Shown here piece after piece: positions 1 through 9,146 of a stretch of DNA of 64,000 bases; positions within the stretch are counted from its first letter, which is position 1, and each line of letters begins with the position of its first letter. This stretch comes from a virus. Under the pieces are notes generated by a model. The model had not been told where the DNA came from and made no database searches. It saw only the letters and a program-made list of their open reading frames with translations. Made by a program: the position numbers and the translations under genes. Where the stretch lies: IMG/VR virus record IMGVR_UViG_3300032053_000017, positions 1-64,000 of that record; one strand, 5' to 3'.

Positions 1-2
1 GT

Positions 3-881
3 ATGCTGTTCATGACGCATATCCTGCAGGCGCTTGTCAGCAGCGGGCTTTTCCAGAAACTGCTGATGTGGAGTCAGAAACTCTCGGCCGATATGACCAA
101 GTGGATCAACGAGCATGCGCCGCAGATCGAGGCGTTTATCAAGAATGCGGTAGATATTGCGGGCAATATCCTCGGGAAGGTCGGGGATGTCGGCGGGTAC
201 ATAGTCGATAAGTTCATGGACCTGCATGACTGGTTTGACACCCACCTCGGCGGGTTCGGCGACTGGATGGGCAAGATAATGATCGCCCTTGCGGGGATCG
301 CCCTTGCCATAGGCGGTGGAAAACTGCTGAGTGCGCTGCCGTTTATGGGCGCTGCTGGTATACCGTGGGCGATGGCGGGCGGTGGTATAGGCATGGCGGG
401 CCCCGCGGCTAAGGCGGCTGGCTTTATGCTCAGTCCTAACAGCGCGGGCCGTTTCCTTGGGTGGCCGGGATTGGGTCTGGCTGCTGGAGCCGCAGGAGCG
501 AACGCTGTTGGTCAGGCTGGGGGCCCAGGCTGGCTGGCTGGTGGGGTAGGTATGGGTATGACTGGGATGGGTATCGGTGCCGCAGTTGGATCCGTCATAC
601 CTGGTTTCGGCACACTGGCTGGGGCCGGGATCGGCGGGGCCATTGGGTTCGGCGCCGGCGCGCTTGGCCACATCGGCGGGCTGGGCAAGCTGCCTGGCAT
701 CGGCGGTTTGTTTGGTGGTGGCGAGGGCGGTGGTCCTAAGGGCGATGTGAAGGTCGAGAACTCCGGCAACACCATCTCCAATACCTTCAATATTGACGGC
801 GCAGCGAATGCGCGTGAGGTGGCGGACGAGGTGATCAAGAGACAGGACTCTATGTACGGTGCCCTCTCTAACAGTAGGTAA
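3..881 (+). CDS. Tape measure protein, C-terminal part (5' end outside window)
   Basis: The reading frame is already open at the window edge, so the gene is 5'-truncated here. The visible part has an amphipathic helical stretch (about residues 1-85), then about 170 residues of Gly/Ala/Met-rich hydrophobic sequence with GxxxG-like spacing, then a short polar tail. That composition is typical of the C-terminal, membrane-active end of siphovirus tape measure proteins, which set tail length and help DNA cross the host envelope. The downstream baseplate and lysin genes fit a tail operon. It overlaps RNase HII by 23 bases. Function is inferred from composition and position, as no catalytic motif is visible. 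Confidence 0.7.
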   Translation: MLFMTHILQALVSSGLFQKLLMWSQKLSADMTKWINEHAPQIEAFIKNAVDIAGNILGKVGDVGGYIVDKFMDLHDWFDTHLGGFGDWMGKIMIALAGIALAIGGGKLLSALPFMGAAGIPWAMAGGGIGMAGPAAKAAGFMLSPNSAGRFLGWPGLGLAAGAAGANAVGQAGGPGWLAGGVGMGMTGMGIGAAVGSVIPGFGTLAGAGIGGAIGFGAGALGHIGGLGKLPGIGGLFGGGEGGGPKGDVKVENSGNTISNTFNIDGAANAREVADEVIKRQDSMYGALSNSR

Positions 882-1455
882 GCTCAGTATCATCGGCATC
901 GATGAGGTCGGGCGTGGCGCGCTTGCGGGGCCCGTGGTCGCGGCTGCGGTGGCAAGTCCGGTCGGACAGCCCGAGAGCTGGTGGCGGCGGGTCAACGATT
1001 CGAAGAAACTCAAAAAGCGCACGATCACAGAACTGAGCGCCAAACTGATCGCGACGGTCCAGTATGGCGTTGGTGAGGCCTCAGCCCAGGAGATAGACCA
1101 GCTGGGTATCACGCGTGCGACTACCCTCGCTATGGAGCGGGCGGTTACGCAGCTTAAGCGCAAGCACCCGGCGGTAACCCGTTGGCCGGTGGTGGTTGAC
1201 GGCAACTCAAAGATGGGACACCAGAGCTGGACCCCGGTGATCCGGGGCGACAGTAAGGTCTGGACTGTGGCTGCGGCGTCGATCATCGCGAAGGCCGCGC
1301 GAGACAGTATGATGCAGCACCTGCTGGCATCGCGTTTTCCCCAGTATCTCTGGGGACGTAACAAAGGATATGGTACCAAGAAACACATGGCCGCGTTGCG
1401 AAAGTATGGGCCGTGTGAAGAGCATCGAAAAACGTTCAAAGGGGTGGTGAAGTAG
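859..1455 (+). CDS. rnhB: Ribonuclease HII
   Basis: Cleaves the RNA strand of RNA/DNA hybrids, for example to remove primers or misincorporated ribonucleotides. The 198-residue length matches the family. Near the N-terminus is GIDEVGRG with the catalytic Asp15-Glu16 pair, then ALAGPVVAAA. Asp114 lies in VDGN, and another Asp follows SIIAKAAR near residue 149. These are the family's acidic metal ligands. The GTG start overlaps the upstream gene. It is unusual to find it embedded between tail genes rather than with replication genes, so it is probably a moron-like insertion. Confidence 0.9.
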   Translation: MPSLTVGKLSIIGIDEVGRGALAGPVVAAAVASPVGQPESWWRRVNDSKKLKKRTITELSAKLIATVQYGVGEASAQEIDQLGITRATTLAMERAVTQLKRKHPAVTRWPVVVDGNSKMGHQSWTPVIRGDSKVWTVAAASIIAKAARDSMMQHLLASRFPQYLWGRNKGYGTKKHMAALRKYGPCEEHRKTFKGVVK

Positions 1456-1456
1456 T

Positions 1457-1969
1457 ATGCCTGAGATTGATGGCGTCTATATCAAGCTTGTAGACACGGG
1501 TAAGTCCGAGGTTGAGGGCTTCTCGCTTCCAGTTGAGTCGATCAAGCATACGATCTCGCGGAATCCCATCGTATTTCCGGTCCCTGGCATCAGTATGGGG
1601 ACGACGGGGCAGCCTATCATCTTTGGGCTTGACTTTGGCATGATGAGCGAGCAGCTTACGTTCACGGGTATCCTCAAGGACAACGAGGAGGATCCAGACC
1701 GCCCGAGTCATCAGGAGCTGGCGGCCGCGGTGCGTACCTGGTGGCGGTATCTGAGCATGAGTTGCGGGGCTCTAGGATCAGCCAACGCAAATAAGATCCT
1801 TGTAAAGGAGGGGCCCGGGCATGGTACCTGGATCTACGCGGGCGTGATACAGTCGGCGACTTTCGGCCGGGAGGGCGGTAAGACCTGGTGGACGTATACC
1901 ATAACGTTCCAGATCACGAACCCGCCGTCGGTAGACCCGTCGTGGAATCCAGCGCCGCCCGAGTGGTAG
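1457..1969 (+). CDS. Putative tail/baseplate structural protein
   Basis: A 170-residue protein with no recognisable catalytic motif. It is rich in beta-prone and aromatic segments and has a Pro-rich end. It lies between the tape measure and a large hub-like protein, each junction being 1-2 bases, which is where siphophages encode distal tail or hub adaptor proteins. The RNase HII stop is one base before its ATG. The structural role is inferred from position only. Confidence 0.5.
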   Translation: MPEIDGVYIKLVDTGKSEVEGFSLPVESIKHTISRNPIVFPVPGISMGTTGQPIIFGLDFGMMSEQLTFTGILKDNEEDPDRPSHQELAAAVRTWWRYLSMSCGALGSANANKILVKEGPGHGTWIYAGVIQSATFGREGGKTWWTYTITFQITNPPSVDPSWNPAPPEW

Positions 1970-1970
1970 C

Positions 1971-3851
1971 ATGGGTTACGTACTAGAGATCAGCGACATG
2001 GCCGGGTACGGCGCGGGGGCGGGCCCTGAGAACTGGACAGCCGTCACTGGCCTCCTTGAGTTTGAGGTGACGCGGTCTGGGGTGGCGCGCTGTGGCACTT
2101 TTGAGGGCGTCTATGTGGCGCCAGACGTGCCGTCGTGTGGTAAGCCCGCGTCGGCGCGGCAGCGGTTTCGACTGCGTGATACGTCTGCTACACCGGTTCA
2201 GAATCTTGACATCATCATGGTTGGGCGTCTTGATGACGTTGAGCCGCAGGAGAATGCGCAGTTTGGACGCTGTTATCGCGTCAGGGGGCGCGACTATCTG
2301 GGCTCGTTGGCTGACAACCACATCGACGCCGGCTTTGAGAACGCGGTAGACTTCGGACTGTGCCTTGGCGTCGGTACGGTGCCTTGGCTTGCAAATTGGG
2401 CCTCATACCCCGGTGGCTATGCTTCTCCAGGCGGCGTGTCGTATGGTCTGGGCGAGAAGCGTAGTAACATCATCACGCAGCTGGCGCTGAATATCCTTGA
2501 GTGGGGACAGGGTATCTTGTGGGTAGCGCACCCGTATGGCTGGATCCAGTCTAAACCGGTCGAGGTGAACTACACGGATATGACAGGTCTCACAATCCTG
2601 GACGCTATCAGGAATTTGTCTCGTGAGGATCCCTGGGGGATTGGCATCCCGTCATGTCCTACCGTTGATGCGTACGACATCGTTATGGGGGTTGATGTTT
2701 ATCCCCCTGTAGGACCGCCGGTGCACATGATGTTTCCAGATGCCGGTATCGGGGGCGAGTTTCAGATAGACTACTACAGCACGGGTTTTAGTCCTCTTAT
2801 ATGCGGGCCAGCGAATCAGCGCGCCGGCCACCAGGCCATGTACTACAGGCGTGGTGAGGAGCTTTGGGACCCGGGTATCATCTTGCAGTATGGGACCTTG
2901 CAGATAACTGGCGGTAAGGTAGCGACCATTCCTATCCTTAGCTACAGTCTGCCTGAGCTTGGGTCTGATATCTTTAGTCGTAGCAGGGTACTGGGCACAG
3001 GCGAGGCGAAATATGTACCTCCGGCGCCGGCTGGGAGTTCTGGTACCGGCAACGTGCTACAGTCAGCGGAGGACACTTGGGATCCAGTAAGCGGGCTGTA
3101 TGCATCGCGGCGTGAGATCATCGATTACGATGAGTCGCTTGTCGGTGATTGGACCCATGAATTTCTTCCAACCTCGGATAGCTATGTGTCAAGAGAGCTT
3201 CGTGACCGCGCGTATGCCAGCCTCTACACGGGAAATACAGCGCTGTCGCGCTACCGTGGCGCTATGGCTGGGGAAGTCGTGGTGCCTTATTTTCTTCGCA
3301 ACCTTGCTGGTTTTCCGCTCGTGCCGGGTCAGTTGGTCACGATCCAGATAGACCACCTCGGTATCACAGCAAAGAGCTTCGTTGTCGACAGTTGGAAGTA
3401 CTCGTGGCCGGCGAACAAGATGACGCTCCAACTTTCGCGTAACCCACTGCGGTCGTTTGGTGAACAGATCGTTAAGGGCGTGCGCCGGCAGGAGCAGCTT
3501 ATCGCGGGCATGGTAAACTGTTGGGACTCCGGGTGGTGGCAGACTGATGGTACCGGGTCGCGTAGGTTTGACCATAATAGGGCGGTCCTCCCGAAGGAGA
3601 TCGTTGTGATGGTCGCGACAGCATCTGGCAACGTCGATGCCCTTGGTCGACCGGTCCCGGTTCTAGGGACTGAGGTTGCGCTCCCGATGACCTTGGGTTT
3701 CGACGCAGCGAGCGGGCAGTACTTTGGCTGGTATGGGAGTGAGTCGAACAACCGTTACGTCACGGTCCGTTACAACTCGAACCTGGCGTATAACGACACG
3801 GGCGGGTGGTATGCAGATGGCGTCAGTCTGATGCGCGTGCTTGTCAAGTAA
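1971..3851 (+). CDS. Putative tail hub/baseplate protein
   Basis: A 626-residue protein starting at an ATG one base after the previous stop. It has no signal peptide and no enzymatic motif. It is mostly beta-rich, with repeated Gly/Tyr/Trp-rich segments and a stretch (about residues 440-510) resembling the beta-barrel domains of gp27/gp44-type hub proteins that cap the tail tube. The next gene is a tail-associated lysin, the usual partner of a hub. The assignment rests on size and gene order; a sheath-less tail-tip protein is equally possible. Confidence 0.5.
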   Translation: MGYVLEISDMAGYGAGAGPENWTAVTGLLEFEVTRSGVARCGTFEGVYVAPDVPSCGKPASARQRFRLRDTSATPVQNLDIIMVGRLDDVEPQENAQFGRCYRVRGRDYLGSLADNHIDAGFENAVDFGLCLGVGTVPWLANWASYPGGYASPGGVSYGLGEKRSNIITQLALNILEWGQGILWVAHPYGWIQSKPVEVNYTDMTGLTILDAIRNLSREDPWGIGIPSCPTVDAYDIVMGVDVYPPVGPPVHMMFPDAGIGGEFQIDYYSTGFSPLICGPANQRAGHQAMYYRRGEELWDPGIILQYGTLQITGGKVATIPILSYSLPELGSDIFSRSRVLGTGEAKYVPPAPAGSSGTGNVLQSAEDTWDPVSGLYASRREIIDYDESLVGDWTHEFLPTSDSYVSRELRDRAYASLYTGNTALSRYRGAMAGEVVVPYFLRNLAGFPLVPGQLVTIQIDHLGITAKSFVVDSWKYSWPANKMTLQLSRNPLRSFGEQIVKGVRRQEQLIAGMVNCWDSGWWQTDGTGSRRFDHNRAVLPKEIVVMVATASGNVDALGRPVPVLGTEVALPMTLGFDAASGQYFGWYGSESNNRYVTVRYNSNLAYNDTGGWYADGVSLMRVLVK

Positions 3852-3863
3852 AGGGTTAGAGCT

Positions 3864-6440
3864 ATGCCACTGCCGGTGCTTAAGGACAGGGTCACGCCAG
3901 GCAAGTATGCGATAGTGCGCACTGCGCCGTCGGTGTCTGCTGCCGATTACGCCGGGCGGGCGCAGGCCTGTGGGCTTACCGGCCTGGTGTTCAAACTGAA
4001 TGACAAGGACCAACTGTTGGCAGAGTGGCTTCCGGACCCGGCCGGCGCTGACTGGCAGAAACTGCAGTATATGCTGGGGACGGCCGGCGGTCTTGATGCG
4101 TTGCTCGGCTATGGTCTGAAGGTCGGCGTCATGTTTGATGCCGGCAAGGGTGCCTACGAGGTACCGACGGCGGAGGGCTCGAGCTGGGCCAGCGTCATGC
4201 GGCTGCTCGACCCCCTTGGCATAAAGATCGACTTCTTCGCGGCTGATATCACTGTTGAGCCGCGGTGGGCGGACATTTCGAATGTGCAGCCGGACTACGC
4301 TCCCTACTATTATACCCGCGCCGCGTCAGGACGTTCACTCTCTGCGCTGATAGCCGCGTCGCGTGTCTCACAGGTGGGTCGAGTACGCCCGATCTATCTT
4401 ATCACCCCCGCCGAGCCACTGGCAGACTGGCCGGGACTTTACGGTAACCAGACACCAGGGGTCAACGGCTTCGGTGTCCTGGCGCCGGCGACTGAGGTCT
4501 TCTGCAACGCGGTACTCAACCTCGCGCACCGCGTTGACCCGGCTAACGGGACAGCGGACACATCGACAGCCTGGCTCTGGCACCAGACCTACAAAGGGAC
4601 CCAGAGCATGGTCCGGGGCGAGTTTGTCTTTGACCTCCGCACGACCACTGCTGATGCAGAGGCGCTCAAGGGCATGGTCCAGTACGTGGTGAATGGTTTT
4701 GACATCACGCTGGCGGACCTGGGTATCGTAGGTGATTGTATCTGGCACCCGACAGCGGGTCTGGTCATGTTCGACGACCTTGATGCGGTCGAGTCCAAGG
4801 GCCTCTGCGCCGCTGTCGGGGAGGCTCTGACACCGACAGACTTTTGGGACCTGGATATCTACGAGGGTGGACCGTGTCTCGAAGGTCCCTCAGGGGATCT
4901 GGTCTGGTGGGCACTTGGTCAGACCCCGGCGCTGGTCGCTGGCCAGCCGTGGGAGGCGCGTCTGGCGATCGAGAGCTGGCGGCTCGGCAGACTCCCCAAC
5001 TGGATATTTTTGTACTCTATGAAGACATGCGCAGAGGAGACGGATCTGACTCTCCCGCAGAACTACGCGAGCTGGCTCTATGTTGGAACTCTGCCGGTCT
5101 TGTTTCATGCGGGCGCGGGCTTTGCTACGCGCGTTGAGGGCGAGCTTGAGGACTACACTGATCCGGCGACGGGCTTGACGCACAAGGTCTTTCACCTGCA
5201 CGGGACGCCTACGGCGGCCGACGTTGACGCGCAAACACTGGAGCTTGATTTCTACGGTGGATTTCTGAGCTTTAACACCTGCGGGGTGTTTACACTGGTT
5301 GTCGGTTCAACGGCCGTTCCGATCCCACCTATTGGTGTGGGAAGTACCGTCGTGTCGGATATGCTGCACCCGATCGTGCCGTTTATGGGTAACCGCGGCA
5401 GTCCCTGCTTGCCGATAGCGGTCGGCTTGGCGCCAGGACCGGTCATCCCGCCGGGTCCCGGTGGCGTTGGGGACTGCGGACAGACAACTACATTTAGCTG
5501 TCCAGATGGAGATTGGACGGCGTGTAACAGTATCCTTAACATCGTTTGGGTGGCGGCGGGTAAGCCGACAGACTGGGAGGAGATGGCGTTCTATATCGCG
5601 GTATTGTTCCGTGAGTCTGGCGACATGCCGATGGGCGATACGGCAGGGGACTGCTGCCCGAACGCGGCCCTCGACTGTACCAGGTGTATCGTGTGTGCTG
5701 CGAGCAGCGATCCGACATCATGCTGCTGTTCATTCGGTCTGTTTCAGCTTAACAGGTGCGGGGGTCAGGGTGCCGACTACGGCTGTGTTGAGCTGCTTGA
5801 CCCGATAACCAACGCGGTCATCGCTATGGTAGCCCTGCTGTCTGCTTGGAGCGAGAACAAGGCAGCCGGGTATACCGGCATGGATCTGTACAAGCGCGTA
5901 GCAGCGGATAGCGGACATCCTGGCAGCAGCGCTTCGGGCGAGGCTTCGCGGCAGGCGATCGCAAGTCTCACAACGTGCATAGCGGCGAGTCCGCTGGTGT
6001 TTCCGCTGCCGACATTTGGACTGGTGTGGCCGCTGCATGGGGCGCTTAACGCCGATTGCGCATGGCACATGGCGGTCGAGACTCTTTCAGCCATCGATAT
6101 CAACTGTAGTGGTGGGGAGACCATCAAGGCGGCGCATACGGGCACCGTCACATTTGCGGGACTGGACCCGAGGAGCGACCCGGCGCAAGGCGGGGACCCG
6201 AGCATGGGCTACGGTTATACGGTCGAGATCGCTGATGCCTCGTACCCGGAGTATGTTACGAAGTACGGACATATGCAGGCCGGTCTTTTGGTAACTGCTG
6301 GCGATCATGTGACGGCTGGGGTTACAGGTCTAGGACTTTGCGACTCGACCGGGCACTCGACTGGACCGCACTTGCACTTTGAACTGCGGCATAACGGCGT
6401 GACGGTGTGTCCGTGCACATATCTGACGGGAGGATGCTGA
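3864..6440 (+). CDS. Tail-associated lysin with transglycosylase-like and M23 peptidase domains
   Basis: An 858-residue multidomain cell-wall hydrolase. Residues 1-300 look like an alpha/beta-barrel glycosidase-like or carbohydrate-binding region. Residues about 550-660 form a Cys-rich lysozyme/transglycosylase-like domain with a candidate catalytic Glu in LFRESG near residue 583, followed by SFGLFQLN. Residues about 710-855 are an M23 metallopeptidase: HxxxxxxxxxD near residues 734-744, and the Zn-ligand motif HLHFE near the C-terminus. It probably sits at the tail tip and opens peptidoglycan during DNA injection. The many Cys residues suggest disulfides or metal sites in the exposed particle. 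ATG start, 12 bases after the hub gene. Confidence 0.75.
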   Translation: MPLPVLKDRVTPGKYAIVRTAPSVSAADYAGRAQACGLTGLVFKLNDKDQLLAEWLPDPAGADWQKLQYMLGTAGGLDALLGYGLKVGVMFDAGKGAYEVPTAEGSSWASVMRLLDPLGIKIDFFAADITVEPRWADISNVQPDYAPYYYTRAASGRSLSALIAASRVSQVGRVRPIYLITPAEPLADWPGLYGNQTPGVNGFGVLAPATEVFCNAVLNLAHRVDPANGTADTSTAWLWHQTYKGTQSMVRGEFVFDLRTTTADAEALKGMVQYVVNGFDITLADLGIVGDCIWHPTAGLVMFDDLDAVESKGLCAAVGEALTPTDFWDLDIYEGGPCLEGPSGDLVWWALGQTPALVAGQPWEARLAIESWRLGRLPNWIFLYSMKTCAEETDLTLPQNYASWLYVGTLPVLFHAGAGFATRVEGELEDYTDPATGLTHKVFHLHGTPTAADVDAQTLELDFYGGFLSFNTCGVFTLVVGSTAVPIPPIGVGSTVVSDMLHPIVPFMGNRGSPCLPIAVGLAPGPVIPPGPGGVGDCGQTTTFSCPDGDWTACNSILNIVWVAAGKPTDWEEMAFYIAVLFRESGDMPMGDTAGDCCPNAALDCTRCIVCAASSDPTSCCCSFGLFQLNRCGGQGADYGCVELLDPITNAVIAMVALLSAWSENKAAGYTGMDLYKRVAADSGHPGSSASGEASRQAIASLTTCIAASPLVFPLPTFGLVWPLHGALNADCAWHMAVETLSAIDINCSGGETIKAAHTGTVTFAGLDPRSDPAQGGDPSMGYGYTVEIADASYPEYVTKYGHMQAGLLVTAGDHVTAGVTGLGLCDSTGHSTGPHLHFELRHNGVTVCPCTYLTGGC

Positions 6441-6817
6441 TGCAGCACTACGATGTCTGGATCCAGAACGACTACCCGGAACTGGAGACTGCGTTCGAGC
6501 AGGCACAGAATACGATCTGTCGTGCACTCTTGCTCTGCGCTAGCATCGGTTGCCGGTGTGTTATCGGGAAGGGCGAGCAGCACTGCAGCGAGGTCTACCA
6601 CGGTAAGACGCTTCGGGTCTCGGTCAGCGAGGGTCCGACCTGGCTGGTTATCGTGTATCTGCTCCGTGAGTCGCTGCATTTGCAGATATACCTGGACGAC
6701 CTTCCGGGCTTGGAACAGCGTAAGGAGCTGGAGCGCGCCCTGCGGGCCCTCGGTGGGGTGCTGTACTGGACGCAGGACAGCAAGGCAATAACAATGGAGG
6801 AGCGCCTTGGACGTTAA
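6440..6817 (+). CDS. Hypothetical protein, tail region
   Basis: A 125-residue protein of unknown function. The ATG overlaps the lysin stop (TGATG), with a GGAGG-like site just upstream, so it is probably translationally coupled. The predicted composition is mixed alpha/beta with several Cys in the first half. It may be a small tail component or an assembly factor; nothing in the sequence decides. Confidence 0.6.
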   Translation: MQHYDVWIQNDYPELETAFEQAQNTICRALLLCASIGCRCVIGKGEQHCSEVYHGKTLRVSVSEGPTWLVIVYLLRESLHLQIYLDDLPGLEQRKELERALRALGGVLYWTQDSKAITMEERLGR

Positions 6818-7493
6818 CTTGATGCGCCCGTTTGATGCCCACGCGGCCAGGGAGGCCTGGCTCATTGCCGCCTGGAAGCATGGCGACAAGAAGACGCAGC
6901 GCGTTGCTCAGATGTGTTGTTGGAAGAATGTCATCGAGGATCAGCAGAGGTTGCCGGAGGAGCAGCGGCTGGCGATGCTTAATGAGTTCTTTTCTGTCTA
7001 CCCGGCGAACGGCGATAAGATCGCTGCCGCTTTGAACAAGTTGGGTACCGTTGATCTGTTCGTGCCGAACCAACTGTTGGCCGACGTCACGAAGCCTGTG
7101 CTTACTTGGGCTGAGAAGCTTGGCGTTGAGATCGAGGGCATCGACAGGATCCTCTGGGAGCCTCCGCGTATCCTCGGCCTGAACTGGCAAGCCCGCGGTG
7201 TGCAGCTGCGCCAGTCGCTGAGCGAGCAGGGCGCGGGCAACACCTATTTGCTGCGGCTCGACGACATGTTGGTCGCGGTGATAGCTCTGCAGCGAGACAA
7301 GCAGGACAGGACCGGACGCATGGCGCTGCAAGAAGTAAAATTGATCGCGCAACGCGCGCTATGGGACCTGGCACTTGAGGAGGACTCGGGCTGGGGTGAT
7401 CTTTTGGAGGTTGTGCTTATGGGGTTCTGGCCCTGCGGTGTGACCCAAGACAACCGCTTCATTATCTCGCACAAGTCGACGCTGGGAGGATAG
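6807..7493 (+). CDS. Hypothetical protein, paralogue of the next gene
   Basis: A 228-residue protein with a TTG start overlapping the preceding gene by 11 bases. The N-terminal two thirds look helical. The C-terminal about 45 residues (ALWDLALEE, then W--LL-V---G--P-G and FIIS) align with the end of the following protein, which is also 228 residues long, so the two probably arose by tandem duplication. The location right after tail genes suggests a tail or tail-assembly role, but no known domain is visible. Confidence 0.6.
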   Translation: MDVNLMRPFDAHAAREAWLIAAWKHGDKKTQRVAQMCCWKNVIEDQQRLPEEQRLAMLNEFFSVYPANGDKIAAALNKLGTVDLFVPNQLLADVTKPVLTWAEKLGVEIEGIDRILWEPPRILGLNWQARGVQLRQSLSEQGAGNTYLLRLDDMLVAVIALQRDKQDRTGRMALQEVKLIAQRALWDLALEEDSGWGDLLEVVLMGFWPCGVTQDNRFIISHKSTLGG

Positions 7494-7496
7494 GCC

Positions 7497-8183
7497 ATGG
7501 CGTTCGAGACAGAACGGAACCTCTTGATCAAGGTCGTCAGCGGGTTGCCTATGCAGCCAAAGTCTATGGACGTGTGGCTGCGGACCTGCTTTCCTCAGAT
7601 CTTGACTGAGAGCGGTACGTATACCACAGAGCTTCACCGAAAACTTGTGTGGGGGTGGGTGCGCGAGCTGATACCGGACCGCTACACAGCGGACAGTCTT
7701 TCACAGACATTCTGGAAGATCTTGTCGAGAAGCTCGCGGCTGTTCACGCCTGAGGTCTCGCCACAGAAGGCCGCGACGTCTGCCGTGCATGAGCACCTGA
7801 CCGCGATGTCGGCATTGGTTCCGATGCCGGTCGTGAGTGAGATCCGCTGGGTTCCGTTGGAGAACTGGCATGAGGCGGCCCTCTACCCGGGGTGGCGAGC
7901 GCGCTATGACGCGGCGCTTGCGGGACTGCGGGGACACAGTGATGATATGCAGGACCTCTGGCGTCAGCTTGCATTCGCCCATATTCAGAACGTCTCTGAA
8001 CCGCGCTACTCGGCGGCGTATAAGTGGTTCAGGCCGATCTGGGTGCAGGCCCTGTGGGAGGTTTTGAACGGGGCGCCAGGAATGTGGTGCAGTATCCTCC
8101 GAGTGGCGGGCTGGGGCTACCTCCCGGTGGGCCTCGCTGAGGACGGGCAGGCATTCATCGTCAGCTCAAGGTTGCTTCCATGA
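7497..8183 (+). CDS. Hypothetical protein, paralogue of the previous gene
   Basis: A 228-residue protein with no recognised domain. Its ATG lies in a GGAGGATAGGCC context giving a strong ribosome site. The C-terminus (ALWEVL, then W-SILRV-GWG-LPVG and FIVSS) resembles that of the upstream 228-residue protein, while the N-terminal parts have diverged. The pair may form a heteromeric structural element. Confidence 0.6.
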   Translation: MAFETERNLLIKVVSGLPMQPKSMDVWLRTCFPQILTESGTYTTELHRKLVWGWVRELIPDRYTADSLSQTFWKILSRSSRLFTPEVSPQKAATSAVHEHLTAMSALVPMPVVSEIRWVPLENWHEAALYPGWRARYDAALAGLRGHSDDMQDLWRQLAFAHIQNVSEPRYSAAYKWFRPIWVQALWEVLNGAPGMWCSILRVAGWGYLPVGLAEDGQAFIVSSRLLP

Positions 8184-8434
8184 GCGCGCCGCGCTATCCT
8201 CTTCGGGTCATCTCATTCGACGGCGGTGGAAGGATGAATGTGCTGCGCTTTACCGATCGCGTCCTCTGTGGGCGCAAAGCTGCAGATCTGGCTGCCGAGG
8301 GGTTGGCCGTGCTGGTCTGCGAGGTCAAGGATGTGCTGAACGGCGGAGATGAGGGCGCTGCTCTGCCTGAGCCGTTGGCCCCGCGGCCACGCCGGTACAG
8401 GTCGCCTGCTCCACGCGGGCGTCTGTCTAGGTAA
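8180..8434 (+). CDS. Hypothetical small protein
   Basis: An 84-residue protein whose ATG overlaps the upstream stop (ATGA). The first about 55 residues look folded (GGGRMNVLRF, then VLVCEVKDVL). The last 25 residues are a Pro/Arg-rich, strongly basic tail that could contact nucleic acid. No family recognised. Confidence 0.5.
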   Translation: MSAPRYPLRVISFDGGGRMNVLRFTDRVLCGRKAADLAAEGLAVLVCEVKDVLNGGDEGAALPEPLAPRPRRYRSPAPRGRLSR

Positions 8435-8440
8435 ATTAAG

Positions 8441-9031
8441 ATGCCGACCGGTGTGTACATGCGGACATTAGAGAGTCGGATAATATATAGCATAGCTGCA
8501 AAGCGGCGTTGGCAGAATCCTGCGCAGCGCAGGGCTAGGAGTAAGGAGCGGACACGGTGGTGGGCCGATATAACGTCAAAGCAGCGAGAGCAACACCGTA
8601 GTGCTACCAGCGCGGCGATGAAGTCTAGCCAGCGGGTGGCTGCTCACTTGATAAGACTTCGCCATGTTCGTCCTACAGGCATTGAGTGTATCCTCCGTGA
8701 GTTTCTGCTGCCGACGCTGCTGCCACGCCGTCGCATTCTCAATGAGCACCGTATCAAGTGCCCTCGGGAGATGTTCAACCAGCTTACATTTCAGGTCGAT
8801 GCCTATGCGCCTGCCCTGAGATTGGTGATCGAAGCTGACGGTGACTACTGGCATAGCCGGCCTGATACTCAGACGCGCGATTATTATAGAAATGAGTATC
8901 TGCGGGCCGACGGCTTCACGGTGGTTCGCTTTAGCGAACGTGAGTTTAACGCCTATGCGATTGGGCATGACCCAGGTCTTGAGTTTTGGCATAAGATCGA
9001 TATCATCGAGAAACTTGCTGGGGCGGTGTAA
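8441..9031 (+). CDS. Vsr-like (PD-(D/E)XK) homing-type endonuclease, copy 1
   Basis: A 196-residue probable free-standing mobile endonuclease. The basic N-terminus (about 1-70) looks like a DNA-binding region with NUMOD-like repeats. The C-terminal half has TGIE, then QVDAY, then IEADGDYWH and a final VVRFSE, the pattern of Vsr/DUF559-type nucleases, with the Asp and Glu-x-Asp as likely metal ligands. It is closely related to the protein at 43059-43769, so this element has moved within the genome. ATG start, 6 bases after the previous gene; base composition is slightly richer in A+T than its neighbours. Confidence 0.75.
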   Translation: MPTGVYMRTLESRIIYSIAAKRRWQNPAQRRARSKERTRWWADITSKQREQHRSATSAAMKSSQRVAAHLIRLRHVRPTGIECILREFLLPTLLPRRRILNEHRIKCPREMFNQLTFQVDAYAPALRLVIEADGDYWHSRPDTQTRDYYRNEYLRADGFTVVRFSEREFNAYAIGHDPGLEFWHKIDIIEKLAGAV

Positions 9032-9057
9032 CAAAACGGCCGTCATTCCGTTATTAT
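9029..9057 (+). promoter_or_regulatory. Possible sigma70-like promoter before DUF932 gene
   Basis: GTAACA (9029-9034), a 17-base spacer and TATTAT (9052-9057) lie in the 115-base gap between the endonuclease and the DUF932 gene. The match is four of six at -35 and five of six at -10. This is one of the few real intergenic gaps on the left half, so a promoter is plausible. Supported by sequence resemblance only. Confidence 0.35.
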
Positions 9058-9146
9058 AAGTAGGCAAGGCTAAAGGTTTTCAACTTTGTGCCGATGATCT
9101 AGGTGAGAAGGCAAGCAGGCATTAGGTGAAAGGATGAAAAGAACAT

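Noticed and set aside
74-394. Minus-strand ORFs under the tape measure and throughout the window
   Set aside because: All long minus-strand frames mirror high-GC + strand genes, have no ribosome sites and no recognisable domains; every confident gene is on the + strand.
461-739. ORF in +2 frame inside the tape measure
   Set aside because: Trp/Arg-rich shadow of the Gly-rich coding frame.
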